From positions 40,893 through 104,892 of the forward strand of contig NZ_LFEE01000037.1 in the NCBI RefSeq assembly GCF_001039045.1: a DNA stretch of 64,000 bases. The letters are read 5' to 3'. Position numbers and translations under genes: made by a program. Source of the stretch: Lactiplantibacillus herbarum. GTDB taxonomy: Bacteria > Bacillota > Bacilli > Lactobacillales > Lactobacillaceae. Shown one piece after another: positions 1 to 9,967 of the stretch (its first letter is position 1; every line of letters begins with the position of its first letter). The notes under the pieces are model-generated. The model saw only the letters and a list, made by a program, of their open reading frames with translations, was not told the origin of the DNA and made no database searches.

Positions 1-258
1 CTGAACATTGTCAGGACGCTCCTCACGGCTGGATAGTAGTCAAAGACAGACATATGCACCTAAATTTTTAGGCCAATTAGTCATAATTATTACATTGGTT
101 AGAAAGTTTTTTCTCAGTTTACCAAGATGATTATTAAAAAGTTACGGCAATTGCCGTAATACGGCCGGTTAATTCACTTTTGAAATAACGATCAATCAAA
201 TCAAAACCAAGTAAAGCAAAGTGTTTATCAACATTTGAACTCCAACTTAGCCGTTAGT

Positions 259-404
259 GGTGGTCTGACAACGCTCAGGCATGAAATTACACTTAGCTGA
301 GTGGTTTGCTCAGGTTAGTGTAAGGCCGAGTTTTGAGATTGCCAGCGGGTTCGGCTGGTGAGCTCAAAAGCGTGCCCATGGCGTTCCAGCGTTGTCAGAC
401 CACC
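259..404. repeat. Multi-helix inverted-repeat element A
   Basis: A perfect 17-bp inverted repeat (GGTGGTCTGACAACGCT at 259-275, its complement at 388-404) encloses two further hairpins. Hairpin one pairs TTACACT (287-293) and CTGAG (297-301) with CTCAG (309-313) and AGTGTAA (317-323). Hairpin two pairs TTTTGAG (331-337) and GCCAGC (341-346) with GCTGGT (354-359) and CTCAAAA (363-369). The result is a three-way-junction-like fold on either strand. It could be a structured non-coding RNA or a small non-autonomous repeat. I do not recognise the family. Confidence 0.55.
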
Positions 405-498
405 CCGGTAGGCGGAAAAAGCAGCACATAGAGCAATGTAATTAGGATGAAATTTCAACTAGCATAATACGTAGTTATACAGATGGCCGAAACGTGAT

Positions 499-600
499 CC
501 AGCAGGCAAAGACCTCCGCTTAGCTACGGCACGGTAACGATGGCAAAACACACCATCATCACCGTGCCTAGGCTATGCTCGGTCTCTGACCGCCTGCTGG
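499..600. repeat. Nested inverted-repeat element B
   Basis: CCAGCAGGC (499-507) pairs with GCCTGCTGG (592-600), GACC (511-514) with GGTC (581-584), TAGC (521-524) with GCTA (571-574), GGCACGGT (528-535) with ACCGTGCC (561-568) and GATGG (539-543) with CCATC (553-557). This gives one long interrupted stem of about 100 nt. It ends 11 bp from the stop codon of the SLC13 gene, so it would sit in that gene's 3' untranslated region. There is no T-run, so it is not a canonical terminator. Confidence 0.5.
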
Positions 601-611
601 CCCACTCTTAT

Positions 612-2387
612 TTAAATCACCATATAAAAGTAGTAAGTCACGAACACACAGATCACCATACAGATTAAGTTCAGTGGAATCCCGACTTTGAAATAATCCG
701 TAAACTTGTAATGGCCTGGTCCATAGACAATCAGGTTGGTTTGATAACCAATTGGCGTTGAAAAGTCCGCCGTCGCCGCAATTGTAATCAACATTACTAG
801 CATCATGACGGGTAAATTCTCTAACTTAGCCGCCGAAACCACGATTGGGAACATCAAGGACAACGCTGCCGCATTGGATAAGATCGCCGTTAAGAAGTTG
901 GTGACGAAATAAATCAAGAACATGTAGATCAACGGTGACGCATCACCCGTAATTGCGACCAGCGATTTGGCGATAAACTTATCCGCCCCAACGTTTGACA
1001 TTGCCAGTCCCAGTGCGTAACTACTTGCAACTAAGAATAAGACGTTCATATCAACCGCTTTGACAATATCGCTGACCGAAACACACTTCGTTAAGAACAA
1101 TACGACACATGAAGCAGCTAGTCCGACAAATAAATCAAGGATGCCCATCGTTGAAACAACAATCGTTGCTACCAACAAGAAAATAGGTAGAAAATCCTTA
1201 TAAGTATGTTTACGTGTCTGCACATTTTGAACATTGAAAACGTGTAAGTCCTTTAACGTGTCCAACTCATCCGCTTCACCAGTTGTAAGCATGACGAGAT
1301 TATCGCCACCCTTTAGCCGGATACTGCCTAAACGGTTTTCCAGATTTTCACCGTTACGACGAATCGCAACAACGACGCTACCAAAAACATTCCGAAAACG
1401 TGACGACTTAATCGTTTGGTTAACTAAACTTGAAGTATCAGGAACGGAGACTTCAACTAACCGAGCGCCTTCGCTAGTAATATCCGCCATATCAATCTTC
1501 TGCGTACTAGGCACTAAGCCCTTGATGCGCATCAAATCATTGATACAATCGAACGTTCCAGTAAAGTATAACCGGTCACCCAATCGCAAGACGGTGCTCT
1601 CCACTACGGGTACGATGGCCTGACCGCCACGATTGATTGCAACTAGAAACGAACGGGATAAGTTTTGAATCTTAGCTTCCGCAACCGTCGCATCAAGGTA
1701 CTCAAAATCTGGTCCTAACGTCATTTCAATCATGTAGTCATTTGGATCAGCGACCACATCATCAACACTGCTACCATAATACGTTGGCAATAGCCGGTAA
1801 CCGATTGTTAGCAGATAAACTAAGCCGACAATCGTAATGGGAATCCCGACAATCGCCAAATCAAACGTCCCAAATTTTTGTAAGTCATATTTTGACAGTA
1901 ACCCTTGGGCCACTAGGTTGGTTGAAGTTCCTAAAACTGTCAACAATCCACTTAAAATGGTGGCATACGACAATGGAATCAAGAATTTTGAAACGGCCAG
2001 TCCCTTTTGCTTACACCATCGTTGAACCATCGGCGTTAAGGTTGACACGATCGGTGTATTATTCATGAAAGGTGAAATCAGACTGACACTTGCTAACAAT
2101 CTGAACAGTGACCGCTTCTCACTTTTACCATCGCCTAGAATTCGATCAAACAGACGAGTAATTAGGTTACTCTTGGCGATTGCATAAGCAATGATATACA
2201 TCAACGCAATCGTGGCTAAGCCATCGTTGGCAAATCCAGACAACGCATCACTTGGCGACAGAATCCCAACAAACATCAAAAATGCCAGTGCACAGAGGAT
2301 GACTGCATTCGGCGTGGTGATTTCCATCGCCATTAAAACAAATGAAACTAGTAAGGTGATTAATACAATTGCAATATTCAGGGTCAT
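612..2387 (-). CDS. SLC13/DASS-family permease with two TrkA-C domains (probable sulfate transporter)
   Basis: A polytopic membrane protein of about 591 residues. An N-terminal block of hydrophobic segments is followed by a soluble middle part (about residues 215-385) with two RCK_C/TrkA-C-like repeats (each with a run like VEVSVPDTSSLVNQTIKSS and a GDxLxxxG-type end). A second hydrophobic block follows, with the NNTPIVS-like and AAxADFSTPIGYQTN signatures of the divalent anion:Na+ symporter family. Family members carry sulfate, dicarboxylates or citrate. Its place beside sulfate-activation genes points to sulfate (inference). ATG 2387 is preferred over ATG 2393 because the GGAG site lies 8 nt before it and only 2 nt before the other. 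It is separated from the sulfonation genes by a small gene and a 440-bp gap, so it probably has its own transcript. Confidence 0.8.
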   Translation of the reverse strand: MTLNIAIVLITLLVSFVLMAMEITTPNAVILCALAFLMFVGILSPSDALSGFANDGLATIALMYIIAYAIAKSNLITRLFDRILGDGKSEKRSLFRLLASVSLISPFMNNTPIVSTLTPMVQRWCKQKGLAVSKFLIPLSYATILSGLLTVLGTSTNLVAQGLLSKYDLQKFGTFDLAIVGIPITIVGLVYLLTIGYRLLPTYYGSSVDDVVADPNDYMIEMTLGPDFEYLDATVAEAKIQNLSRSFLVAINRGGQAIVPVVESTVLRLGDRLYFTGTFDCINDLMRIKGLVPSTQKIDMADITSEGARLVEVSVPDTSSLVNQTIKSSRFRNVFGSVVVAIRRNGENLENRLGSIRLKGGDNLVMLTTGEADELDTLKDLHVFNVQNVQTRKHTYKDFLPIFLLVATIVVSTMGILDLFVGLAASCVVLFLTKCVSVSDIVKAVDMNVLFLVASSYALGLAMSNVGADKFIAKSLVAITGDASPLIYMFLIYFVTNFLTAILSNAAALSLMFPIVVSAAKLENLPVMMLVMLITIAATADFSTPIGYQTNLIVYGPGHYKFTDYFKVGIPLNLICMVICVFVTYYFYMVI

Positions 2388-2829
2388 AATCATCGCTCCG
2401 CTTCGACTAATTTCTAATTTGGTCCCGTTGAAGGTTCCTACTAAAGATTCTTGCTGAAAAGGCCTATTGAAATCTGCTTCTCCGTTAGCGATCTCGTCTG
2501 GTACTTGTCAGCTCCGTTCAACATAACCATAATTGTAAACTTGGAATGTGAACATAAATCCGACAGGGTATGAAATTATTTGTCAGTTAACAAGCTTTGA
2601 TTGAAGAAAATTAGACCTTTTCATTAAGTTATTTATATTAAGTTAAAGTTCGTCGGAGCACTACAGCCATAAAGCTTTTAACCGATTTTTGGTCTAAGCC
2701 AACCGACTCCAAGCTTGTATCAAAGCGGCATTTTCTAAGCCGGCAATGCTTCAACAACCAACCTCAATCAGGACACAAAAAAACAGCTTAGCAATTGCTA
2801 AACTGTTCATAAACCAGTAACCTATTTAA
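2388..2829. other. Intergenic leader of the SLC13 gene
   Basis: No coding frame is supported. On the minus strand this holds the promoter and a leader of the permease gene. It is AT-rich around 2600-2650. I find no riboswitch or T-box signature (no conserved AGGGTGGTACC-type motif). The terminator of the small gene at 2830 occupies its right end. Confidence 0.5.
2782..2807 (-). terminator. Rho-independent terminator
   Basis: AACAGCTTAGC (2782-2792) and GCTAAACTGTT (2797-2807) form a stem with an AATT loop. On the minus strand it is followed by a run of T. It closes the small gene at 2830-3027. Confidence 0.8.
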
Positions 2830-3027
2830 TTACTTTTTAGTCTCAAATTTCATATATGCGGCCTTAACATACTCCGTTTTACCATCTTTTTCATGAATGG
2901 CGACAAATCCCTTGTCATCTGGAAAGTCAATTTTAAGAATCTTTTTTCCATCCACCTTATATTCACAAATTGCTGCATCTAAAGCTTTGGCGCTAGTTGA
3001 ATATTCAAATGATACGATTTCTTCCAT
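2830..3027 (-). CDS. Small acidic protein of unknown function
   Basis: A 65-residue cytosolic protein starting MEEIVSFEYS, rich in Asp, Glu and Lys, with alternating strands suggestive of a small beta-sheet domain (FVAIHEKDGKTEYVKAAYMKF). I do not recognise a family. ATG 3027 is chosen because an AAAGGGG site lies 10 nt upstream. The upstream in-frame TTG would be almost touching that site. It has its own downstream terminator and lies between the AssT-like gene and the SLC13 gene, so a role in the sulfur block is possible but not shown. Confidence 0.65.
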   Translation of the reverse strand: MEEIVSFEYSTSAKALDAAICEYKVDGKKILKIDFPDDKGFVAIHEKDGKTEYVKAAYMKFETKK

Positions 3028-3237
3028 ATTTATCAATCCCCTTTTAAGGTCACTATAGACTCATCCACAGGTTATCTCAATCCCTAATTGGTTTCGTTAG
3101 GTTAACGTTTATTATATTAATATTGGTTGTTTTAAAATTACGATCAAGGCATCGTTCCAACAGCTGAACTAGTACTGACCATCGTGGCGAAGCTTGTAAC
3201 TAGTTTTTTTGTTGTTAACCAATATATTATCAAAAAA

Positions 3238-3263
3238 AACAGTCTAGCATCTGCCAGACTGTT
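3238..3263 (-). terminator. Rho-independent terminator of the sulfonation operon
   Basis: AACAGTCT (3238-3245) pairs with AGACTGTT (3256-3263), and on the minus strand a run of eight T follows. It sits 11 bp after the stop codon of the AssT-like gene and ends the transcript coming from 9410. Confidence 0.8.
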
Positions 3264-3273
3264 TAATCATTAC

Positions 3274-5010
3274 CTATTCATCAATACCGTAGCTGTGCTT
3301 AGTTGGGTACAACGAGAACCGTTCTGCCCGGTAAACATAACCACCACTACCAAGATTGGATAACTCAACGTTATAGACTTCTTGCTTCGTCTTCGTATCG
3401 TATTCAATAATATTGGCAGACTTACCGTTATTCAACCAGCCAAAGTCAATGAGGCGATTAGAAGAACTCAAGTAGCGGTTAGAACCAATGATATTGGCAA
3501 AATTACTCTTACCTAGCGATTTACCGTAGCTACCTACTTGGGAAATCGTCTTAGTCTTTTCATTAATGTGGTATTCCACGCCTTCTGAATACTTACCAGA
3601 AGAATTTTGTAAGGACTTCTTAGTCGTCCCAACGGCCACGTTGTTGTTGAAAATCAACACGTTCAGTGAACCTTTATTGCCTAACGTTGAAGGATCAACG
3701 ATGGCAGCGTGTTGCCCACCCGGCCATGAGATTTTACCACTAGATTTCAACAGATACTTCCTGTAAGCTTTCGGCCAAGCTGAAACCTTCTTGCTGGATA
3801 GAATCCATTTGATCTTTTCAGTCTTGTAATCGATCTTCATAACCAAGTTCTGATTACGACTAGAGATAATCAAACTCTTGTCCGTTGAATCATAGTAGAC
3901 GGAGTTCTGATGGAACCAGTCCTTCTTACCCATGTATTTGTTGGACTTAGTTGCATTATATTCCGTGTAGAATTTCGATGGCAGGATATTCTTCATGTTG
4001 ATGACTTTGGTGATTTTACCCGTCTTGTGCGAGATGACAATCATCGTATCTTCAACATAAGTCCGACCACCATCAGAAACGGTCGCAATCAGATCACCAT
4101 TAGCCATTTCTGTTACATCATGATGGACTTGGTTATGGTTCTGCTTCTTAGACCCCTTCGCCTTACCCAAAGCTGTATGGTTAAACTTATAAGTCTTATA
4201 GACCTTACCGGTATAATCCATTTTAACTAACTCGTCAAAATACGAATTCTTACTATTAGATTTAGTCCAAATCAGTAAGTGCCCGTTAGTCAACTGCTTG
4301 AAGATATGCGAAGTTGGTCGTGTGGTATACCAACGAATATTACCGTCAGCATCCAAGCCAAACGACAAGTTCTTCGATTGCTTACTACCAGAGATCGTCG
4401 TCCGCACCATAAACGTTAACTTCGCGTTACCAGTACCTAAGACCATCTTTTGTTTGTTAGCTTTCTTAACGTTAATCTTAAAACTTGTGAGTGAAGCAGG
4501 TAATTTTTCCGTTTGTAAACGAATCGTCTTCGTAACAGATTTACCGCTCTTATACGTCACCGTAATCTTAACCTGGTTATTAGTGCCCGCGTACAGTCCT
4601 AAGACCGTCAGATCATGGTTAGTCGTATACGACTTAACCGTATTAGAAATTGACGTCTTGCTACTCTTACCAACGACCGTATAACTGACCTTAGCGGCCT
4701 GGCTCGTGTGGAAGATGACCTTAGCTGACAATGGTGAAGTCCCATATGGGTTCACCTTGGTATACATCTTATCAACCGTATAGTCCTTGTTAGCGACCGC
4801 TTTTTTCAACGTTGACGTTTCACTAGACTGCGCCTTAATCTCCGTCTGTACTAAACGGGTATTAATATCCTTTTTGACCGCACTATCCGACCGGACGTTA
4901 CTAGTCGTTTTCGTCGTTGACGTTTGCTGATAATGATAATAACCCCAGCCACCACCAACGGCAACCACGATGACCACAACTAGTGCGATCAACCAATTTC
5001 TTTTTCGCAT
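3274..5010 (-). CDS. Arylsulfate sulfotransferase (ASST)-like membrane-anchored protein
   Basis: About 578 residues. MRKRNWLIALVVVIVVAVGG gives a short basic N-terminus and one membrane segment, so the rest is predicted to be outside the cell. The body resembles the arylsulfotransferase (PF05935-type) beta-propeller, with blade motifs such as GLDADGNIRWY, HHDVTEMANGDLIA, WFHQNSVYYD and PGGQHAAIVD. His residues in WFHQNS and QHAA are where the family's catalytic sulfohistidine and substrate ligands lie. ASST enzymes move sulfate from aryl sulfates to other phenols without PAPS. It is the last gene of the sulfonation operon, 34 bp after the DHH gene. Start: ATG 5010 (ATG 5028 is an alternative; neither has an ideal ribosome site). 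Substrate unknown. Confidence 0.75.
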   Translation of the reverse strand: MRKRNWLIALVVVIVVAVGGGWGYYHYQQTSTTKTTSNVRSDSAVKKDINTRLVQTEIKAQSSETSTLKKAVANKDYTVDKMYTKVNPYGTSPLSAKVIFHTSQAAKVSYTVVGKSSKTSISNTVKSYTTNHDLTVLGLYAGTNNQVKITVTYKSGKSVTKTIRLQTEKLPASLTSFKINVKKANKQKMVLGTGNAKLTFMVRTTISGSKQSKNLSFGLDADGNIRWYTTRPTSHIFKQLTNGHLLIWTKSNSKNSYFDELVKMDYTGKVYKTYKFNHTALGKAKGSKKQNHNQVHHDVTEMANGDLIATVSDGGRTYVEDTMIVISHKTGKITKVINMKNILPSKFYTEYNATKSNKYMGKKDWFHQNSVYYDSTDKSLIISSRNQNLVMKIDYKTEKIKWILSSKKVSAWPKAYRKYLLKSSGKISWPGGQHAAIVDPSTLGNKGSLNVLIFNNNVAVGTTKKSLQNSSGKYSEGVEYHINEKTKTISQVGSYGKSLGKSNFANIIGSNRYLSSSNRLIDFGWLNNGKSANIIEYDTKTKQEVYNVELSNLGSGGYVYRAERFSLYPTKHSYGIDE

Positions 5011-5044
5011 CCTGTTCACAACCCTCATTCATTTAATAACTCAA

Positions 5045-6013
5045 TTATACCGAAGAAACCACCGTTTTTGCTACCACTTGTGCTCGCATTCGCTGAACGA
5101 CTCGTTCAATTGTAGCAATATCCGGAACAAACGCTCCACTAGCTAACGGATGCCCACCACCATCAAAGACTTTGGCGACATCATTCACTGGAATGGCTCG
5201 TGAACGGAAATGGACACGATAGTTGCCTTCAGGAGTTTCAATGAACCACAACCACACTTTAGCGGTCGTTTGGTTACCTAAGAGCGGAACAAGAACATCT
5301 TCTTCACCGTACTGAAGCCCTAATTGTTCAAAATGCGTTTGCGAAATAATCACGTGCACCAAACCATCACCGTCATCAACCTGATGACTTAACGCATAGC
5401 CAGAAAGTTTACTTAAGGCTGGCGTCAAATCCATCTCATGATGACTGATAGCTGCAATATCGATTTCTTCGGTCGCAAGACTAGCCGCAATCGTTAGCGT
5501 TCGACTAGACGTTTCTGGCGTGGAGAACCGGACCGTATCACCAATAATACCGGCATACAAAGCAGTCGCTACCGCTGCCGTCATTGTCAATTGGCCGGTC
5601 GTATAGGCGTACAAGTCATAGATCATCTCTGAACAGCTGCTGTAACTTTCATCAACCCAGTTCAGTTGCCCGTATGGATCTCGATTTGGATGATGATCAA
5701 TCTTAATAATCAATGCATCCGCGGGAAGCTGACCTTCTAAGCGCTCGGCATTAGCGCAATCCACTGCAATGACTAAATCAGTTGCTTGTGGTGTCACTGA
5801 TTGTTCATCCGTCACACCCAACCAAGCCAAGCGTTGCGGAACTGCTGCCATTGCCACCACCGTTTTACTAGGAAAAGCCGTTGCCAATAGTTGGACCAAG
5901 CCCATCTGAGCACCGATGGCATCCGGATCAGGATTAGTATGTCGATAGACTAGGATGCGATCCGCATCAGTAATCCGACTCATAATCGTGTTTAAAACTA
6001 AGTTATCCTTCAT
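5045..6013 (-). CDS. DHH/DHHA1 phosphoesterase, NrnA-like (probable PAP phosphatase)
   Basis: About 322 residues with the DHH-family signatures in order: [14 protein letters not shown] near the N-terminus, an internal VIAVDCAN, then DHHPNRD, and a C-terminal DHHA1 domain ending in [11 protein letters not shown]. Family members of the NrnA type hydrolyse nanoRNA and 3'-phosphoadenosine 5'-phosphate (PAP) to AMP. Within a PAPS operon, removal of the PAP released by the sulfotransferase is the natural role (inference). The start ATG (6013) overlaps the last 11 nt of cysC, so translation is probably coupled. An ATG at 5983 is a possible alternative. Confidence 0.85.
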   Translation of the reverse strand: MKDNLVLNTIMSRITDADRILVYRHTNPDPDAIGAQMGLVQLLATAFPSKTVVAMAAVPQRLAWLGVTDEQSVTPQATDLVIAVDCANAERLEGQLPADALIIKIDHHPNRDPYGQLNWVDESYSSCSEMIYDLYAYTTGQLTMTAAVATALYAGIIGDTVRFSTPETSSRTLTIAASLATEEIDIAAISHHEMDLTPALSKLSGYALSHQVDDGDGLVHVIISQTHFEQLGLQYGEEDVLVPLLGNQTTAKVWLWFIETPEGNYRVHFRSRAIPVNDVAKVFDGGGHPLASGAFVPDIATIERVVQRMRAQVVAKTVVSSV

Positions 6014-6626
6014 TGGCAGTAGCCAATTGAACGTAGCCATGATCAGCCAAATAAGTTAAGACTTGATCGACGGACGTTGCTAGTGATTGACTCGATGTAT
6101 CAATCGTGATTTCTGGATCTTCAGGTGCTTCGTACGGTGCGTCAATACCCGTAAAGCCCTTGATTTCACCACGACGAGCTTTAGCATAGAGCTGCTTCAC
6201 ATCCCGTTCTTCACACACGGCCAATGGCGTATCCACAAACACTTCAATGAATTCATCCGCTTCAACGTTAGCTCGTACTTGGTCACGATCAGCCCGGTAT
6301 GGCGAGATAAAGGCGGTCAGCGTAACGACACCCGCATCCACAAACAACTTGGCAACTTCACCAATGCGGCGAATATTTTCTTCGCGATCCTCAGCTGAAA
6401 AACCAAGATTCTTATTGAGGCCAAACCGCATATTGTCGCCATCTAAGACGTAGCTGTGCACCTGTTGATCGAACAAGGCTTTTTCAACCGCATTAGCGAT
6501 TGTAGATTTTCCAGAGCCGGATAATCCCGTAAACCATAGAACAACACTCTTATGGTCATTGACCGTCTGGCGCTGTTCCTTGCTAACTTGTGAATGGTGC
6601 CACGTTATATTGTCTGATTTCACCAT
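6003..6626 (-). CDS. cysC: Adenylylsulfate (APS) kinase
   Basis: 207 residues, the usual size for a stand-alone APS kinase. A Walker A motif GLSGSGKS lies at about residues 34-41, followed by [16 protein letters not shown] (APS/DGD motif), [15 protein letters not shown] and [10 protein letters not shown], all diagnostic of the family. It phosphorylates APS with ATP to give PAPS. The gene sits 2 bp after sat and overlaps the DHH gene, so the three are one translational unit. With no PAPS reductase in the window, the PAPS is most likely used for sulfonation by the sulfotransferase at the head of the operon. Confidence 0.93.
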   Translation of the reverse strand: MVKSDNITWHHSQVSKEQRQTVNDHKSVVLWFTGLSGSGKSTIANAVEKALFDQQVHSYVLDGDNMRFGLNKNLGFSAEDREENIRRIGEVAKLFVDAGVVTLTAFISPYRADRDQVRANVEADEFIEVFVDTPLAVCEERDVKQLYAKARRGEIKGFTGIDAPYEAPEDPEITIDTSSQSLATSVDQVLTYLADHGYVQLATANEG

Positions 6627-6628
6627 CG

Positions 6629-7798
6629 TTAAACCTCCTGTTCGCGTTTACGCTTCAAGCCATCAATGAGAACTTGAGCAACTTCTGGACGAGAAACTTC
6701 CTTAGGTGGCACGATGCCGTCTGCTAACATCTGACGAACCTTGGTCCCACTGAGTGAAATATGATCTTCTTCACCATGAGGACAGGTCTTCTGAGTCCCC
6801 ATTGACCCACATTTCTTACAATAGAAGGAATTATCAAACTTAAAGAAGTGCATGCCCATCTCTTCTTCAACTGAAGAGATTAATTCTTGGGCTTCATAAG
6901 TGCCATAATAGTCGCCAACACCCGCGTGGTCACGGCCAACGATGAAATCGGTACAGCCGTAGTTTTTCCGAACAATCGCGTGCAGGATGGCTTCCTTAGG
7001 CCCTGCATAACGCATAGCCGCTGGATAGATTACTAATCGAACCCGTTCTTCAGGATAGTAGTTTTTCAAAATTGCTTTGTAACTGTCCATCCGTACATCA
7101 GCTGGAATATCATCTGCCTTTGTCTCACCCACCAATGGGTTCAAGAACAAGCCATCAACATTTTCCAATGCTAATTTTTGAATATATTCGTGAGCTCGGT
7201 GAATTGGATTCCGGGTTTGGAACCCAACGATTCGTTGCCAACCAAGATCGTGGAACATTTTACGCGTTTCGGTTGGTTCCATGTAGTAGTCACTAAAGGC
7301 ACCATGGTCAGGTTTTTGCAATAACTTGATTGCGCCACCTAAGTAAACGTCACCGTTTTCATAGAGTCGTTTAACCCCTGGGTGAGCTTCATCGGTGGTC
7401 TTATAGACGTTCTGAGCTTCTAACTGCTTGTCAGGAACGAACTTATCTTCGACTACCATCGTGCCGTAAATAGTACCGTCCGCACCCTTTAACGCAATCT
7501 CTGAATTCAGTTCAATCTGATCAGCATCCTTTTGACTGACACCTAACGTGATGGGAACACTCCAGATCACACCGCTCTTCAAGTGCATCGTATTAACAAC
7601 GGAATGGTAATCATCACTGGTCATAAAGCCAGTTAATGGACTAAAACCGCCAATACCGATCAGTTCCAAGTCAGAAATATTCCAGTTATTGATCGTTAAA
7701 CTAGGAAGTTGTTCGGCTGCCTGCCGGGTTGCTTCACTGAAGTCTTCTAAGTTAACTAACTTACCACCATGGGCTTTAATTCCGTATACTGTTTGCAT
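6629..7798 (-). CDS. sat: Sulfate adenylyltransferase (ATP sulfurylase)
   Basis: About 389 residues. The family motifs are clear: [15 protein letters not shown] (the ATP-binding QxRNPxHxxH), [12 protein letters not shown], and a C-terminal zinc-type site [16 protein letters not shown] followed by SGTKVRQML. It makes APS from sulfate and ATP. The start at ATG 7798 follows an AGGTGA site by 5 nt and lies inside the last 23 nt of the sulfotransferase gene, showing tight coupling. It is the monofunctional bacterial Sat type, unrelated to the CysDN form. Confidence 0.93.
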   Translation of the reverse strand: MQTVYGIKAHGGKLVNLEDFSEATRQAAEQLPSLTINNWNISDLELIGIGGFSPLTGFMTSDDYHSVVNTMHLKSGVIWSVPITLGVSQKDADQIELNSEIALKGADGTIYGTMVVEDKFVPDKQLEAQNVYKTTDEAHPGVKRLYENGDVYLGGAIKLLQKPDHGAFSDYYMEPTETRKMFHDLGWQRIVGFQTRNPIHRAHEYIQKLALENVDGLFLNPLVGETKADDIPADVRMDSYKAILKNYYPEERVRLVIYPAAMRYAGPKEAILHAIVRKNYGCTDFIVGRDHAGVGDYYGTYEAQELISSVEEEMGMHFFKFDNSFYCKKCGSMGTQKTCPHGEEDHISLSGTKVRQMLADGIVPPKEVSRPEVAQVLIDGLKRKREQEV

Positions 7799-9410
7799 AT
7801 TGATCACCTTTCATCGTTGCGATTTCATCATAATTAACATTAACAAAATGGTTCAGTGCGACTTGTTGCTCAGGATCTTCACTAGCTGCCTGACAGAGTG
7901 CGGTCAACGTGGCCGCCACTTCTTGCCAATCTAACGGTGTCCGTAATTGCAACGCTTCATCCGGTTGCGTATCTGCAGCCAGCGTTTCTTTGGTCGGTTG
8001 TTCAGCAATAAATTCAGTAATCGCCGTTTGTGTGGCAACTTGATCCAATTGATCCGCCATTACAACTAGGTAAGGCGGTTGCTCGACGGCTCGAAGCGTG
8101 CGCATCAACTGTTGTACCGTTGTCTGTAACACGCGTTGATCCGTAATCGCTGTTAAGTCTTGGGCAATCACGATATTGTGTGTATCAGCGTTTAACTCCG
8201 CGCTGACCGTTGTAAGTATCTCCGCAATTTCACTATTCAAAACATCACCAACGCCCCAGAGCGCTTCACGTTTTGCATTTTTACGTAAATAATTATTCAG
8301 CTCTTCTTTTTGTTCAACAACTAAGAAGTCTCGTGAATAAGTCTTGGGATCTAAGACACCGTTATGCAGGCGCTCACTGAGATCAGCCGCTACTTCATGA
8401 ATCGGTGTTTTTTGAGCGACCATCTTAACGTCATTAGCTGTTAAAACGTCGTTCACTTGATCAATCTCACTCTGATCAGTTCCAAATACATAGAAAGTTT
8501 TGCTGTTGATTTTGACATTGAAGTCCCGGTACAAGGCACCGTACTTTTGAAGGTAAGTCGTCGTCATCTCATCAATTTTTTGTTGGAATTCGGTTGAAGC
8601 AAAGAATTGGGGATCAGCCGCCGCTTGTCGTCCTAACAGGTAAAGTGCTTTGACGTCAGGATCAACATCGGTGCGAGCCTCAAAACCGGCTAAGCTTTCA
8701 CCACTGTCACTCTTCTGTAATTCAGGATCGATAAAGTTATTAATCTGAACTTGAAGAGTAGTCTCATCTTCCGTCCATGGTAAGCCGAATTTAGTGGCGA
8801 TACGTTTCAACGTGTTCAACGTTTGACCAAATAAATCTTCATAAGTGACTAAGATTCGTTGTTCAGGATCACTATCACGTAATGATAGTAAAGTCCGGAC
8901 TTGCCACTGACGCATGGCTAAAGTCGTATCCCGTTTCCACGCTCGCGCATTAGAGTCGACAACGTCTAGTGGATTACGTAGGAGCACAATTTCAGCCGGC
9001 TTCACGTCGACGTCCGCCAAGACGTGTTGCCACAACTCAATGTAGTCATTCATCCGTGGATCTTTAATTGCCAGATATTGTTCATTTTCAAAAGTCTGTT
9101 TTAAATATTTAGTCAGTGCGCTACGGTCATTCTTGATCTTGGGACTATCATAGTAGCCCGTGAAAGCTGGACGATACCGCAGCTTGCCGCCAAGTGACTT
9201 ATGAATCTTGATCACGTCTTTATTTTCAAAGTACCCTTTTGGATTAATTCGTTTGCTAGGCGCTAACAAATTATCCGTTCCGAGGGAAACTCCCATAAGA
9301 TTGATACACTTCGTCATTACTGAAGTGCCCGACCGACCGCTACCAAGAATTAACACGGCCTGCTTGGGACGTTGGTGGTTAAATATTCGTTGCCATAAAG
9401 TTTGACTCAT
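7776..9410 (-). CDS. PAPS-dependent sulfotransferase with an extra C-terminal domain
   Basis: 544 residues. The first 290 or so are a sulfotransferase domain: a 5'-phosphosulfate loop GSGRSGTS at about 23-30, and a 3'-phosphate motif [16 protein letters not shown] around residues 135-150. This fits Sulfotransfer_1/3-type enzymes that move sulfate from PAPS to carbohydrate or small-molecule hydroxyls. Residues from about 300 to 544 form a second domain ([20 protein letters not shown] onward) with alternating strand/helix pattern that I do not recognise. There is no signal peptide or membrane span, so it acts in the cytosol. It is the first gene of the operon with sat and cysC. The acceptor is unknown. 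Confidence 0.85.
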   Translation of the reverse strand: MSQTLWQRIFNHQRPKQAVLILGSGRSGTSVMTKCINLMGVSLGTDNLLAPSKRINPKGYFENKDVIKIHKSLGGKLRYRPAFTGYYDSPKIKNDRSALTKYLKQTFENEQYLAIKDPRMNDYIELWQHVLADVDVKPAEIVLLRNPLDVVDSNARAWKRDTTLAMRQWQVRTLLSLRDSDPEQRILVTYEDLFGQTLNTLKRIATKFGLPWTEDETTLQVQINNFIDPELQKSDSGESLAGFEARTDVDPDVKALYLLGRQAAADPQFFASTEFQQKIDEMTTTYLQKYGALYRDFNVKINSKTFYVFGTDQSEIDQVNDVLTANDVKMVAQKTPIHEVAADLSERLHNGVLDPKTYSRDFLVVEQKEELNNYLRKNAKREALWGVGDVLNSEIAEILTTVSAELNADTHNIVIAQDLTAITDQRVLQTTVQQLMRTLRAVEQPPYLVVMADQLDQVATQTAITEFIAEQPTKETLAADTQPDEALQLRTPLDWQEVAATLTALCQAASEDPEQQVALNHFVNVNYDEIATMKGDQYANSIRN

Positions 9411-9955
9411 CTGCCATCATCCTAAACATAATTTATTTTTTATTCCGATACTTCGTTAGTGGGCTCGAGATATATCCTAGCAAGAATCTCGTACTAATTG
9501 ATAACCACAACCTGAAAAATATGTGATGATTTCATGAAATCCGATTATAATTTGCGGTATAACGCTGGCAATCAGTTGGCTAATTTCGGCCGCTATCCTA
9601 AAGTGTTCTCAAAAATTTCACAGTTCTGAAACCCACTAGTTCCAGTGATTCATGCACTCACACTTGACCCATTGAAGGCTCTTTTCAACACAAGTGATAC
9701 TGGTCATTAATCAACCAATGAATCGCTATTTTAGACACATACTGTGCTAATCTTCTATTCAAATAACAATCAGTCAATTCAAATTCAGATCAACTAGTAT
9801 CAATATTCTAAATTCTAATTGGCACAACACATTTCAGACATCATGACATTTATATTTAGTCAACTCTCATAAACTAATCATTTAAACACCAGCTAATTGA
9901 CAAAATAAATGGCATAAAGATTAAAATTAAATTTGACTAAATTAGAAAACGGTGG
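9411..9955. other. Divergent promoter region between sulfonation operon and metE
   Basis: An AT-rich gap with no credible coding frame. It should carry the minus-strand promoter of the sulfotransferase operon, which I cannot place with confidence, and upstream sequence of the metE T-box transcript. No riboswitch signature is seen on the minus strand, so control of the sulfonation operon is not evident. Confidence 0.5.
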
Positions 9956-9961
9956 TATTTT
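9933..9961 (+). promoter_or_regulatory. Probable promoter of the metE T-box transcript
   Basis: TTGACT (9933-9938), a 17-bp spacer, then TATTTT (9956-9961). A second possible -35 TTGACA lies at 9897-9902. Transcription from the first would begin near 9968, just ahead of the T-box leader. Confidence 0.5.
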
Positions 9962-9967
9962 CTAATC

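Larger units (their letters stand above)
1..611. other. Gene-free region with two structured inverted-repeat elements
   Basis: I see no convincing coding frame here. The stretch lies downstream of the SLC13 permease gene (minus strand) and holds two separate nested inverted-repeat structures, at 259-404 and 499-600, described as their own entries. Neither is followed by a T-run on either strand, so they are not simple terminators. Nothing else in 1-258 or 405-498 is recognisable. Confidence 0.6.

Noticed and set aside
3166-3210. ACTAGT repeats before a T-run as a plus-strand terminator
   Set aside because: The stem is only 6-7 bp with a very large loop, and no plus-strand gene precedes it.
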